From: Chloroflexota bacterium | GTDB taxonomy: Bacteria > Chloroflexota > Dehalococcoidia > JACQUA01 | DNA length: 34,696 nt | Assembly (NCBI GenBank): GCA_016210565.1 | Contig: JACQUA010000108.1 | Span: 1 to 34,696 of the forward strand | Direction: 5' to 3' | Shown here: piece after piece, positions 23,431-30,303 of the stretch | Layout: every line of letters begins with the position of its first letter | Numbering within the stretch: position 1 is the stretch's first letter | Notes under the pieces: model-generated | Told to the model about the DNA's origin: nothing | Databases searched by the model: none | Seen by the model: the letters and a program-made list of their open reading frames with translations, nothing else | Position numbers and translations under genes: made by a program

Positions 23431-24813
23431 ATGGATTCTGTCTTCAACTGGCTTTCTGAAAGGTGGCGCGACGTCGTCGTACCTTCGGCTACCTTTTTTG
23501 CCGTTCTGGTGGCTATCCTCTGGGTGCGCCGGATCGCCCTGGCAGCTTTCGATCGCTGGCTGACGAAGGTCGGACTCAGCGAAAAGGGGGCGCTGGTCCG
23601 GGCGTGGAGGCGGGCGTCAATCTGGTGGAGCCTGATAATCTCTGTCTATGCAGGGCTGGCCGTCTCGATGGTCCCCGAAGGGTGGAAGGGGACCGGGAGC
23701 AACATCTTGTCCTCGGTGTTCATCGTCTCTCTCGCCTTTCTCGCGGCCCGGCTGGGGAACATATTCATTCCGTTGTACGGGGAAAAGCTCAATGCCCCGA
23801 AACCGGCTGTCAGGATAGCGGGCATTGTGCTGCGGGTCACGGTGCTCGTCCTGACGCTGTTGACGTTGCTCGACCTGTGGGGCGCGCCGACCAGCCCGAT
23901 CCTGCTGCTGGTCGGGGTGGCGATTCTGGTGGCGGCGCTGACGTTCCGGAATGCCATCCCCAACTGGGCGGCGGGGTTCAATCTGACGGCCAGCGGCCGG
24001 GTCAATGTCGGAGATTACATCAAGCTTGGAGGTGGGGAAGAAGGGTACGTCAGGTCCATCAGTTGGTCCACCATCGAGCTGATCGCCCCGGGCGAGATGC
24101 TGGTGAGCGTGCCCAACCGGAAGTTTCTCGAGTCCACGGTGATCAACTACGGGCGGCCTCTAAAACAGGCGACTGCGCCTTTCCGTTTCTATACCCGGAC
24201 CCATCTCACGGAGTTAACCGGGCAGAAGGCCGGGAACCTCAGAGAGATGATCGACATCTTGAAACAAGCCCCTGACACGATGGTGTACTACCACACCCAT
24301 CATTTCCTGGAGGAGCACCATTTTCTCAGCCCCGAACCCGCCAATGATTTTGCCCTGTGGGTCAGCGATGCCCTGGGGGACGAAGTCCTGGGGGAGCGGC
24401 TGGCCGCCGTGGACACTTTCGAGTTTGCCAGTTTGGGTGTGCTCCGCGAAAGGCTGACCAGCATCATGGAGGAAAGCGTGGCGCGCGGCAACGGGCAACG
24501 CGCTGTCCTGGAAGGGAGGGAGTTCTATTTCATGAAGTCGATGAGTTTTGTCCTGCCGACTCCGTATATGGCCCATGACCTGAGGGAGTTCATCGAAGCA
24601 TTGCGCAAGCTGAGCGTGAGCTCTCTCTATTTCCACATTTTTGAGTCCAGGTTGCGTCTGGGACGGGGGCTCAACGACTTTTCAGTCTGGCTGCGAGACA
24701 GCATGGATGAAGAGGAGCTGGCGGAAAAAGTCGCCCGCCTGGACCCTTATACCTATACCCTGGAGGGACTGAGATCGACACTGATACAGCTTATCGAAAA
24801 ACGCATCAAGTGA
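23431..24813 (+). CDS. MscS-type mechanosensitive channel fused to a DUF5752-like domain
   Basis: The start is taken at ATG 23431, preceded by AAAAGGAA, giving 460 residues; the longer frame begins inside a hairpin. Residues 16-172 hold about five membrane segments, the last pore-like (ILLLVGVAILVAALTFRNAI). MscS-type beta-domain marks follow (GRVNVGDYIKLGGGEEGYVR, SVPNRKFLESTVINY). After about residue 265 the protein departs from MscS. Two related repeats appear: one around 270-347 (MVYYHTHHFLEEHHF, FALWVSDALGDEVLGERLAA), the other around 380-459 (LYFHIFESRLRL, FSVWLRDSMDEEELAEKVAR). This duplicated layout resembles DUF5752, known to me from trehalose-synthase neighbourhoods. The gene sits between otsB and treT and overlaps treT by four bases. 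Coupling of membrane tension to trehalose synthesis is an inference. Confidence 0.8.
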   Translation: MDSVFNWLSERWRDVVVPSATFFAVLVAILWVRRIALAAFDRWLTKVGLSEKGALVRAWRRASIWWSLIISVYAGLAVSMVPEGWKGTGSNILSSVFIVSLAFLAARLGNIFIPLYGEKLNAPKPAVRIAGIVLRVTVLVLTLLTLLDLWGAPTSPILLLVGVAILVAALTFRNAIPNWAAGFNLTASGRVNVGDYIKLGGGEEGYVRSISWSTIELIAPGEMLVSVPNRKFLESTVINYGRPLKQATAPFRFYTRTHLTELTGQKAGNLREMIDILKQAPDTMVYYHTHHFLEEHHFLSPEPANDFALWVSDALGDEVLGERLAAVDTFEFASLGVLRERLTSIMEESVARGNGQRAVLEGREFYFMKSMSFVLPTPYMAHDLREFIEALRKLSVSSLYFHIFESRLRLGRGLNDFSVWLRDSMDEEELAEKVARLDPYTYTLEGLRSTLIQLIEKRIK

Positions 24814-26027
24814 GGATCGCTGACTACGAACCGATCGTCGGCAAGAGTTCCCTGGAAGAGCTGCGCCTGCTGGCGGCGAGGCTTTCAGGGAAGATTGTGC
24901 AGAATATCAACTCGACCTTTGTCGGCGGGGGCGTCGCCGAGATTCTGAGCCGCATGGTGCCGCTCCTCTGTCAGCTCGGCGTGGACGCCCGGTGGAGCGT
25001 CATCAAGGGCACCGATGATTTTTTCCAGGTGACCAAGAAATTTCACAACGCCCTGCACGGGTGGGCCGAAGATCTGACTCCGCAGGACTTTTCGGTTTTC
25101 ATGGAGGTCAGCCAGAGAAACCTGGCCGAATTGAAGCTGGACGGCCATTACGTTTTCGTCCATGATCCCCAGCCCATAGTGCTCGTCGAAAAAAAGAAGG
25201 ACGGCAACCGGAAATGGGCCTGGCGCTGCCATATAGACGTGTCCCGTCCGGATGGACGGGTCTGGAAATTCCTGGAACCGTTCATTAATGCCTATGACGC
25301 CGCGGTGTTTTCCGCCCCGGCCTTTTCCCGTCCCCTGCCCATCCGCCAGTTCCTCATCTCGCCGTCCATAGACCCTCTAAGCGACAAGAATAAAGAGTTG
25401 CCGCAGGCCACCATCGATGGCGTTCTTTCCAGGTTCAATATTCCTAACGATAAGCCGATCATCACCCAGGTATCCAGGTTCGATTACCTCAAGGACCCGG
25501 TGGGCCTGATCCAGGCCTTCGATCTGGTGAAGCGGAGCATCGACGCCCGGCTGGTCCTGGCCGGGGGGACGGCCACGGACGACCCGGAGTCGGAGAAAGT
25601 GCTGGGGGAAGTGCGGGATAGGGCTGCCGGCAATCCGGACATCCATGTGTTGCTGATACCGCCGGGCAGCGACATCGAGATAAACGCCTTGCAGCGGGCT
25701 TCGGCGGTGGTGGTGCAGAAGTCGATCAAAGAGGGCTTCGGGCTGACCGTGAGTGAGGCTCTATGGAAGGCCAAACCGGTGGTAGCTTCGGCGGTAGGCG
25801 GGATACCCCTCCAGGTGAAGAACAAGCTTACCGGGCTCCTTTCCCACGGCATAGAAGGTACGGCCTACGACATCAGGCAGTTGCTGACCAACCCCGACTA
25901 CGCACGCTGGCTGGGACAGAACGGACGGGAACACGTCAGGCAGAACTTTCTCATAACCCGCCATGTCAGGGATTACCTGCTCCTCTTCTTGTCCCTGGGC
26001 CAGACCGGGGACATGGTTTACCTGTGA
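24810..26027 (+). CDS. treT: Trehalose glycosyltransferring synthase (TreT-type GT4)
   Basis: TreT makes trehalose in one step from NDP-glucose and glucose, and the reaction is reversible. The 405 residues show GT4 features: GGGVAEILSRM (39-49), VFVHDPQPIVL (115-125), WRCHIDVSRPDGRVW (138-152), SRFDYLKDPVGLIQAF (222-237), AGGTATDDPE (251-260), and the donor-site motif KSIKEGFGLTVSEALWKAKP (304-323). These pieces, especially HDPQP with WRCHID, are those of the archaeal/bacterial TreT group. The start GTG at 24810 overlaps the stop of the MscS-DUF5752 gene (GTGA), so the two are translationally coupled. It is the last gene of the trehalose cluster; 362 bp of repeats follow. A plain GT4 of other specificity cannot be excluded without assay. 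Confidence 0.88.
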   Translation: MRIADYEPIVGKSSLEELRLLAARLSGKIVQNINSTFVGGGVAEILSRMVPLLCQLGVDARWSVIKGTDDFFQVTKKFHNALHGWAEDLTPQDFSVFMEVSQRNLAELKLDGHYVFVHDPQPIVLVEKKKDGNRKWAWRCHIDVSRPDGRVWKFLEPFINAYDAAVFSAPAFSRPLPIRQFLISPSIDPLSDKNKELPQATIDGVLSRFNIPNDKPIITQVSRFDYLKDPVGLIQAFDLVKRSIDARLVLAGGTATDDPESEKVLGEVRDRAAGNPDIHVLLIPPGSDIEINALQRASAVVVQKSIKEGFGLTVSEALWKAKPVVASAVGGIPLQVKNKLTGLLSHGIEGTAYDIRQLLTNPDYARWLGQNGREHVRQNFLITRHVRDYLLLFLSLGQTGDMVYL

Positions 26028-26389
26028 TGCGGGGACGGGGTGTAGGCGCAGGTCTTTAGCCTGCGGGGGGGGGATAGATAAAGCGACCGGGCAGCGGGCG
26101 CGTGACAGCGCAGGCGTCTCGCCTGCAGCGAAAAGTCATGGTGGCGAAATTCGAATGACAAATGACCGAGTGAACGAGGAATGACGAATCAATCCTCCAT
26201 GCCACTTGTCAGGGGGAACCGTCAAGGATGAAAATGAACGAGCCTTGCCTGACCACCGTAGCGGCACGCTGCTGCGTGCCCTAGGGCCAGTCGGCCAGCC
26301 GCTGCTGAGCGCTTTTCGGCTTTGCCGGAATTCCGGGGCTCACAGGCACCGCGGCCTGTGGTACCGGTTGAAAAAGAAAAGAGGTTAGA
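26028..26389. other. Repeat-filled gap after treT
   Basis: No gene is seen. It contains a CGCAGG-n7-CCTGCG hairpin (26047-26065), a GCGCAGGCGTCTCGCCTGC hairpin (near 26107-26126), AATGACAAATGACC motifs (26150-26190), and a composite repeat (26223-26367) whose reverse-oriented partner lies at 28841-28982. Confidence 0.78.
26223..26367 (+). repeat. Composite repeat, copy 1 (partner inverted at 28841-28982)
   Basis: The order of blocks is GATGAAAATGAACG, the hairpin GGCACGC-tgct-GCGTGCC (26263-26280), a variable middle, and the CACAGGC/GCCTGTG hairpin with GGTACC (26341-26365). The reverse complement of 28841-28982 shows the same blocks in the same order (GATGAAAACGAACG, GGCACGC-tgcc-GCGTGCC, CACAGGC hairpin, GGTAC). 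The GGCACGC hairpin alone recurs at 33126-33143. Confidence 0.75.
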
Positions 26390-27196
26390 TTGCTCTGGTT
26401 TCTGCTGGGGCTGCTCGGAGTTTTCGTCGGCGCCTTCGGTACCCTGATCGGGTCCGCCGGTGGTTTCTTGCTCGTGCCGGTCCTCCTGTTCCTCTATCCC
26501 CATGAGTCGCCGGCGACGATCACCAGCATTACCCTCAGCGTAGCCTTTTTCAACGCGCTGTCCGGGTCGGTTGCCTACCGGCGTCTCCGCCGTATCGACT
26601 ACCGTTCCGGCGCCCTCTTCCTTGTCGGCAGCGTGCCCGGGGCAATCGCCGGGGCCGGCGTGACCAACCTGCTCAGCCGGGGGCTATTCCAGCTCCTTTT
26701 CGGAGTGGTCCTCCTGGTCACAGCAGGCTACTTGATGATCCGTCCGCGGCGAACGGTTCCTGCCGGCGCAGGCAAGGGACACTGGGTAAGACAGATAACC
26801 GATAGCCGGGGCGACGTCAGTACATACTCCTACAGCCGGTTCTGGGGGACGGCGATTGCCTTTGGCGCAGGCTTTGTCTCGGGTATGCTTGGTATTGGCG
26901 GCGGCATTCTTCACGTGCCGGCGCTGACGCAGCTCCTGTCTTTTCCCACCCATATCGCAACCGCCACGTCTTCCTTCGTAGTGGCGATAACGACTCTCTC
27001 TGCGCTGGTTACACACGTAGTCACGGGGGTCTTCACCGAGGGCGTGCGCCGGGCTGCGGTGCTGGCGGCAGGGGCGATCATCGGCGCCCAGTTGGGAGCG
27101 CGCCTGTCTCAGCGGATTTCCGGGGTCCTGGTGGTGCGGTTGCTGGCGGCAGGGATGGCCATTGTGGCGCTCCGTTTGTTTATTGCTCCGTTCTAA
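26390..27196 (+). CDS. TSUP-family (TauE/SafE) membrane carrier
   Basis: This 268-residue, strongly hydrophobic protein has the two-fold layout of the TSUP family. Each half opens with a Gly-rich motif: FGTLIGSAGGFLLVPVLL (16-33) and SGMLGIGGGILHVPALTQLL (164-183). The halves are joined by a hydrophilic stretch (about 118-150). About eight membrane helices are expected. Members export or import sulfite, sulfonates, sulfoacetate or other organic anions; no neighbour here identifies the substrate. The start is TTG at 26390 with AGAGG upstream. It is the first gene after treT but separated by repeats, so it is probably a new transcription unit. Confidence 0.88.
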   Translation: MLWFLLGLLGVFVGAFGTLIGSAGGFLLVPVLLFLYPHESPATITSITLSVAFFNALSGSVAYRRLRRIDYRSGALFLVGSVPGAIAGAGVTNLLSRGLFQLLFGVVLLVTAGYLMIRPRRTVPAGAGKGHWVRQITDSRGDVSTYSYSRFWGTAIAFGAGFVSGMLGIGGGILHVPALTQLLSFPTHIATATSSFVVAITTLSALVTHVVTGVFTEGVRRAAVLAAGAIIGAQLGARLSQRISGVLVVRLLAAGMAIVALRLFIAPF

Positions 27197-27205
27197 GCAG
27201 ATGGC

Positions 27206-27227
27206 GGGCAGACACATGGGTCTGCCC
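27206..27227. repeat. GGGCAGAC hairpin
   Basis: GGGCAGAC (27206-27213) and GTCTGCCC (27220-27227) form a perfect eight-base stem with a six-base loop, ten bases after the TSUP gene stop. It may act as a transcript-end hairpin or be a dispersed repeat; no T-tract follows. Confidence 0.65.
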
Positions 27228-27328
27228 CTACGGTCCTGGCTGACCTGGCGAAAGCCATTGTAAAACCGGGCACGATATGAAATAATGGAGAAGTTGTAAG
27301 GCAGGGGGCCAAAGGAAAGGAGAAACCC

Positions 27329-27577
27329 ATGGATGACAAAGATTCAGTTGGTGGATTGGTTTTAGGCCTGATGGTAGGGGCGGCTATCGGGGTGGTGGTG
27401 GGACTGCTCTGCGCCCCTCGTCCGGGCAAAGAAACCAGGCAGATGCTGAAGGAGCGAGCGGAAGAGGCGAGGAATGGCGTCAGCGGGGTGATCAGGAAGG
27501 CCCAGGACTTCGCTGCCGAAGCGAAGCAAAAAGCCCAGGCGAGGCTGGATGAGCTGAGGGGCCAGGACATGGCCTGA
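27329..27577 (+). CDS. YtxH-like small membrane protein
   Basis: This 82-residue protein has a single N-terminal membrane helix (VGGLVLGLMVGAAIGVVVGL, 7-26). The helix is followed by the CAPRPGKETRQMLKERAEEA junction and an amphipathic, charged helical tail rich in Ala, Lys, Glu and Gln. This is the YtxH/general-stress protein pattern (glycine-rich helix, A-P-x-x-G-x-x-T-R, long charged helix). Such proteins are induced by osmotic or general stress in Firmicutes; the molecular role is unknown. AAAGGAG lies seven bases before ATG 27329. It is 56 bp upstream of the AI-2E family gene and could be co-transcribed with it. Confidence 0.82.
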   Translation: MDDKDSVGGLVLGLMVGAAIGVVVGLLCAPRPGKETRQMLKERAEEARNGVSGVIRKAQDFAAEAKQKAQARLDELRGQDMA

Positions 27578-27633
27578 TAACGCACGGAGCGGGTTGCAGC
27601 CGCCCTGGAGTCCGCTCCTGATGGCCGGGCGAA

Positions 27634-28776
27634 ATGGAGCGGGAAGTCGAAGGAAGCCTTCCGGAAAAGCAGAGTGAGACAACGGGCCGAAGCCGCCGGC
27701 GTCTGATGTTTCTGGTGGTCGGGGCCCTGTTGCTCCTCTGGCTGGCCTATGCCCTCAGGACTGTCTTGTTGCCTTTTGCCGCCGCCTTAATCCTGGCGTG
27801 CCTGCTGTTGCCGGTGGTCCGGTGGGCTGAAAACAGGTTGCCCGTCCCGGAGAGATGGGTACAGCCAAGGCGAGTCCTGTTGATAGCTGCGCTGTATGTC
27901 GTTTTTCTGGCAGCCGGCGCCCTCGCTGTCTTGTTTCTATTCGCACCCATTGTCGACGCTGTCGGCATGCTTTTGTTCGACGCGCCGGACTATATTGCCC
28001 GGGCCCTGCAGTCACTGCAAAGCAGCGCTGAAAACCTGAGGCAACAATTCCCTCCGGAACTGCGGCAGCAGGTTGACAGATTCCTGCTGGACGCTTTGCT
28101 CGCATTCAGCGACGGCCTGCGCGATGCCGTCTTCAGAGGGATTGCCCTTGTGCCCGGAACGTTCAGCATGTTGCTCGGGTTCGTTTCCCTGCCCATCGTG
28201 CTCTTCTATCTTTTGAAAGACGCCGAACGGTTGACCAGGAGTTTTCATTCAGCATGGCCCCGGTGGGCGGCGGGAGATATCAAGAACATCATCGTAATCG
28301 CGGGAAATGTCCTGGCGCGTTACGTGCGCGCGCAGTTGTTGCTCGGCCTGATCGTGGGCGTCCTGGCGCTGATAGGGTTGACGATTCTACAGGTGGAATT
28401 TGCTCTGCCTCTGGCTGCCCTGGCCGGGCTCACGGAGCTGATACCTATCCTGGGTCCGTGGATCGGCGGCGCGGGGGCGGTCATCGTTACCCTGGCCACG
28501 GCGCCGGAGAAAGCGTTCTGGGTGGCTCTCATCTTCCTTGCCGTTCAGGTGCTGGAAAACACACTCCTGGTGCCGAGGGTCCAGGGGGGCTTCATGCGTA
28601 TCCATCCGGTCCTGGTCCTGCTGCTGCTGGTCCTGGGGTCTTATCTCCTCGGCTTCTGGGGAGTATTCCTGGCCCTGCCGCTGGCGGCGCTGGTGGTCGA
28701 GATTTCACGATACCTTTCTAAGCAAATTCCAATGACCAACCCCCCACTCGATCGGGGGCCAAACAAGCTCCAATGA
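27634..28776 (+). CDS. AI-2E family (PerM/YdiK-like) membrane protein
   Basis: This 380-residue membrane protein of the AI-2E transporter superfamily has N-terminal helices at about 24-60 and 80-105, and a large amphipathic region with QSSAENLRQQFPPELRQQVD at about 130-148. The C-terminal half carries the family signatures LTELIPILGP (266-275) and ENTLLVPRVQG (308-318), then paired helices to about 360. Some characterised members are Na+(Li+)/H+ antiporters; others export small molecules, so the substrate is open. A start at residue 25 (ATG 27706) is also possible, as the ribosome site is weak at both. The last residues (PMTNPPLDRGPNKLQ) are encoded by repeat-like DNA (CCAATGACCAACCC), so the C-terminus may have been altered by a repeat insertion. 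Confidence 0.88.
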   Translation: MEREVEGSLPEKQSETTGRSRRRLMFLVVGALLLLWLAYALRTVLLPFAAALILACLLLPVVRWAENRLPVPERWVQPRRVLLIAALYVVFLAAGALAVLFLFAPIVDAVGMLLFDAPDYIARALQSLQSSAENLRQQFPPELRQQVDRFLLDALLAFSDGLRDAVFRGIALVPGTFSMLLGFVSLPIVLFYLLKDAERLTRSFHSAWPRWAAGDIKNIIVIAGNVLARYVRAQLLLGLIVGVLALIGLTILQVEFALPLAALAGLTELIPILGPWIGGAGAVIVTLATAPEKAFWVALIFLAVQVLENTLLVPRVQGGFMRIHPVLVLLLLVLGSYLLGFWGVFLALPLAALVVEISRYLSKQIPMTNPPLDRGPNKLQ

Positions 28777-29058
28777 CGAAATTCGAAATGGAAGGACCGG
28801 TGGAAACCCGCTTTGGCGTCTGACCATTGGAATACCGCCCGTACCACAGGCGTCCCCGCCTGTGATATATGGATATCTCCCGTCGCCTGTAAAAACCTTG
28901 CGGCGGCTCCGGTGGCTGACCACGGGGGCACGCGGCAGCGTGCCACTACGCTGGGGGGCCGTTGTCCGTTCGTTTTCATCGTTCATTGTCCCGACGTGTC
29001 GGGGCTCCCGGAACGGAGCGGACTCTCGCAGAGCGGAGGAGATCTTACGCTGGTGTAA
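28777..29058. other. Repeat-filled gap before the CaCA exchanger
   Basis: No gene is seen. An AATGACGAAATTCG motif (28773-28786) is followed by the inverted composite repeat (28841-28982). A GGAGGA lies at 29035-29040, about 18 bases before the exchanger start. Confidence 0.75.
28841..28982 (-). repeat. Composite repeat, copy 2 (inverted)
   Basis: Read on the minus strand it repeats the block order of 26223-26367: GATGAAAACGAACG, the GGCACGC-tgcc-GCGTGCC hairpin (28927-28944), and a CACAGGC/GCCTGTG hairpin with GGTAC (28841-28864). The two copies face each other across the TSUP, YtxH and AI-2E genes. Confidence 0.75.
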
Positions 29059-30015
29059 ATGGCCCTTACTCTAGTCCTCTTTGCGGCGGGCATCGCGCTG
29101 CTATTCAAGGGAAGCGACTACTTCGTCGAATCCAGTCTCGCCATAGCCCGGAGGGCCGGTTTGCCGCGGGTGGTCGTCGGGGGCACCCTGGTGAGCCTGG
29201 CTACCACCAGTCCCGAGCTGACGGTTTCCATACTGGCCGGTGTGGAAGGCGTGCCGGGACTGGCGGTCGGCAATGCGCTGGGGTCGGTGGCCGCCAACAT
29301 CGGAGTTATCATGGCTCTGGCTGCCATTGTCCGTCCGTTCGACCTGCCAGACAGGGATTTCCGGGGACGCTGCCAGGTGATGGTGGGACTGGCCGTCCTT
29401 CTTTTCATCATGATTCTCGATCTGGGCTTACCTCGCTGGCGGGGCTTCCTGCTGGTGGCCATAGGGATTGGCTATGTTGTCCTGGACTACCGCCGCGCCA
29501 GGAAGCGCCGCGGCGGGCGAAGATTGGATGAAACGCACGCGGGGATGACGAACCCAGGGTCCGGGCGCCGAATCGCGCTCTTCTTCCTGCTCGGGGCGGC
29601 TATGGTGGTATCCGGGAGCCAGTTGCTGGTGAGCTCGGGAACCGCCATTGCCGCGGCGCTGGGGGTACCCCGGGTCTTCATTGGACTGACCCTGGTGGCC
29701 ATGGGGACGTCCCTGCCGGAACTGGCAACCGCGATCGCCGCCGTGAGAAAAAGGGAGTTTGAGCTTTCGGCCGGGAACCTGATCGGCGCCAACATATTGA
29801 ACTTAACGCTGGTGACCGGGGCCGCGGCCGCGCTCTCCCCGGTGACGCTGGCCCCGACGGCCCGGGAGTATACTTTCCCGGCGATTCTGGTGTTGCTGGG
29901 TGTGTTCTTTTTGCTGGCGCGGTCGAGGAAGCGGCTGGCCCGGGGGGAAGGGGTTCTGCTCATAGCTCTTTATGTTGCCTTCCTGGCCGGCCTGAGCATC
30001 CTGAACATTCAATAA
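29059..30015 (+). CDS. Calcium/sodium exchanger, CaCA family (YrbG-like)
   Basis: Exchange of Ca2+ for Na+ or H+ across the cytoplasmic membrane is the family role. The 318 residues contain both alpha repeats: GGTLVSLATTSPELTVSILA (41-60) with Glu53, and GLTLVAMGTSLPELATAIAA (209-228) with Glu221. Each is followed by its G-N-x-x-G-(S/A)-x-x-x-N motif (GNALGSVAAN 71-80; GNLIGANILN 239-248). About ten helices are split by a cytosolic loop (148-170). The length is typical of YrbG-type exchangers. ATG 29059 is preceded at about 18 bases by GGAGGA, so the ribosome site is distant. Confidence 0.92.
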   Translation: MALTLVLFAAGIALLFKGSDYFVESSLAIARRAGLPRVVVGGTLVSLATTSPELTVSILAGVEGVPGLAVGNALGSVAANIGVIMALAAIVRPFDLPDRDFRGRCQVMVGLAVLLFIMILDLGLPRWRGFLLVAIGIGYVVLDYRRARKRRGGRRLDETHAGMTNPGSGRRIALFFLLGAAMVVSGSQLLVSSGTAIAAALGVPRVFIGLTLVAMGTSLPELATAIAAVRKREFELSAGNLIGANILNLTLVTGAAAALSPVTLAPTAREYTFPAILVLLGVFFLLARSRKRLARGEGVLLIALYVAFLAGLSILNIQ

Positions 30016-30164
30016 TCCCGAACTATGCACGCCCTGTCCGGACGCTGCACTTTTTCCCGCCGGCGCAGGCTAAAGGACCTGTCCGCCTTGCGGACTCTCG
30101 CAGAGCGGAGCGGCTACCGCCCCCGCCGGCGCAGGCATGATTTGGGATAATCCGTGAACGCCTA
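30016..30164. other. Short intergenic segment, GC-rich, no gene
   Basis: It contains two CGCCGGCGCAGGC copies (about 30058-30070 and 30124-30136) and a CTTGCGGACTCTCGCAGAGC stretch, similar to sequence near 29020 and 33235. No coding frame is convincing. Confidence 0.6.
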
Positions 30165-30193
30165 TTGACAAGACGAGCCTGGCTTGATATTAT
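30165..30193 (+). promoter_or_regulatory. Promoter of the second mscS gene
   Basis: TTGACA at 30165-30170 and TATTAT at 30188-30193 are 17 bp apart. It is followed at once by the palindrome 30194-30213. The sequence TTGACAAG and the block from the -10 onward parallel the tetR promoter. Confidence 0.75.
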
Positions 30194-30213
30194 GCAAGTA
30201 ATCGCATACTTAC
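30194..30213. promoter_or_regulatory. Probable TetR operator, copy 2 (mscS promoter)
   Basis: This 20-bp palindrome, GCAAGTAATCGCATACTTAC, fits G-n-AAGTA-nn-CG-nn-TACTT-n-C. It starts one base after the -10 box, exactly as at the tetR promoter (20182-20201), and shares 15 of 16 core bases with that site. Confidence 0.75.
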
Positions 30214-30216
30214 GAG

Positions 30217-30283
30217 CCCCCCCCCCAATGTCCAAGGCTGAAACCATCCCGATTCTATCGGGACGCCCTGGCCGGCCAGGGCG
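30217..30283 (+). promoter_or_regulatory. Structured 5' leader of the second mscS gene
   Basis: The leader holds a run of ten C (30217-30226), a perfect hairpin TCCCGAT-tct-ATCGGGA (30247-30263), and a perfect 20-bp palindrome, CGCCCTGGCCGGCCAGGGCG (30264-30283), back to back. The ribosome site AAGGA lies 15 bases after the last palindrome. The structures could limit translation or stabilise the transcript, or may simply be dispersed repeats. Confidence 0.6.
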
Positions 30284-30303
30284 TGAAACGTTATTAAGGA
30301 CGG

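Noticed and set aside
28813-29058. 81-residue frame before the CaCA gene
   Set aside because: It consists of translated hairpin repeats (the inverted composite element) and has no domain or ribosome site.
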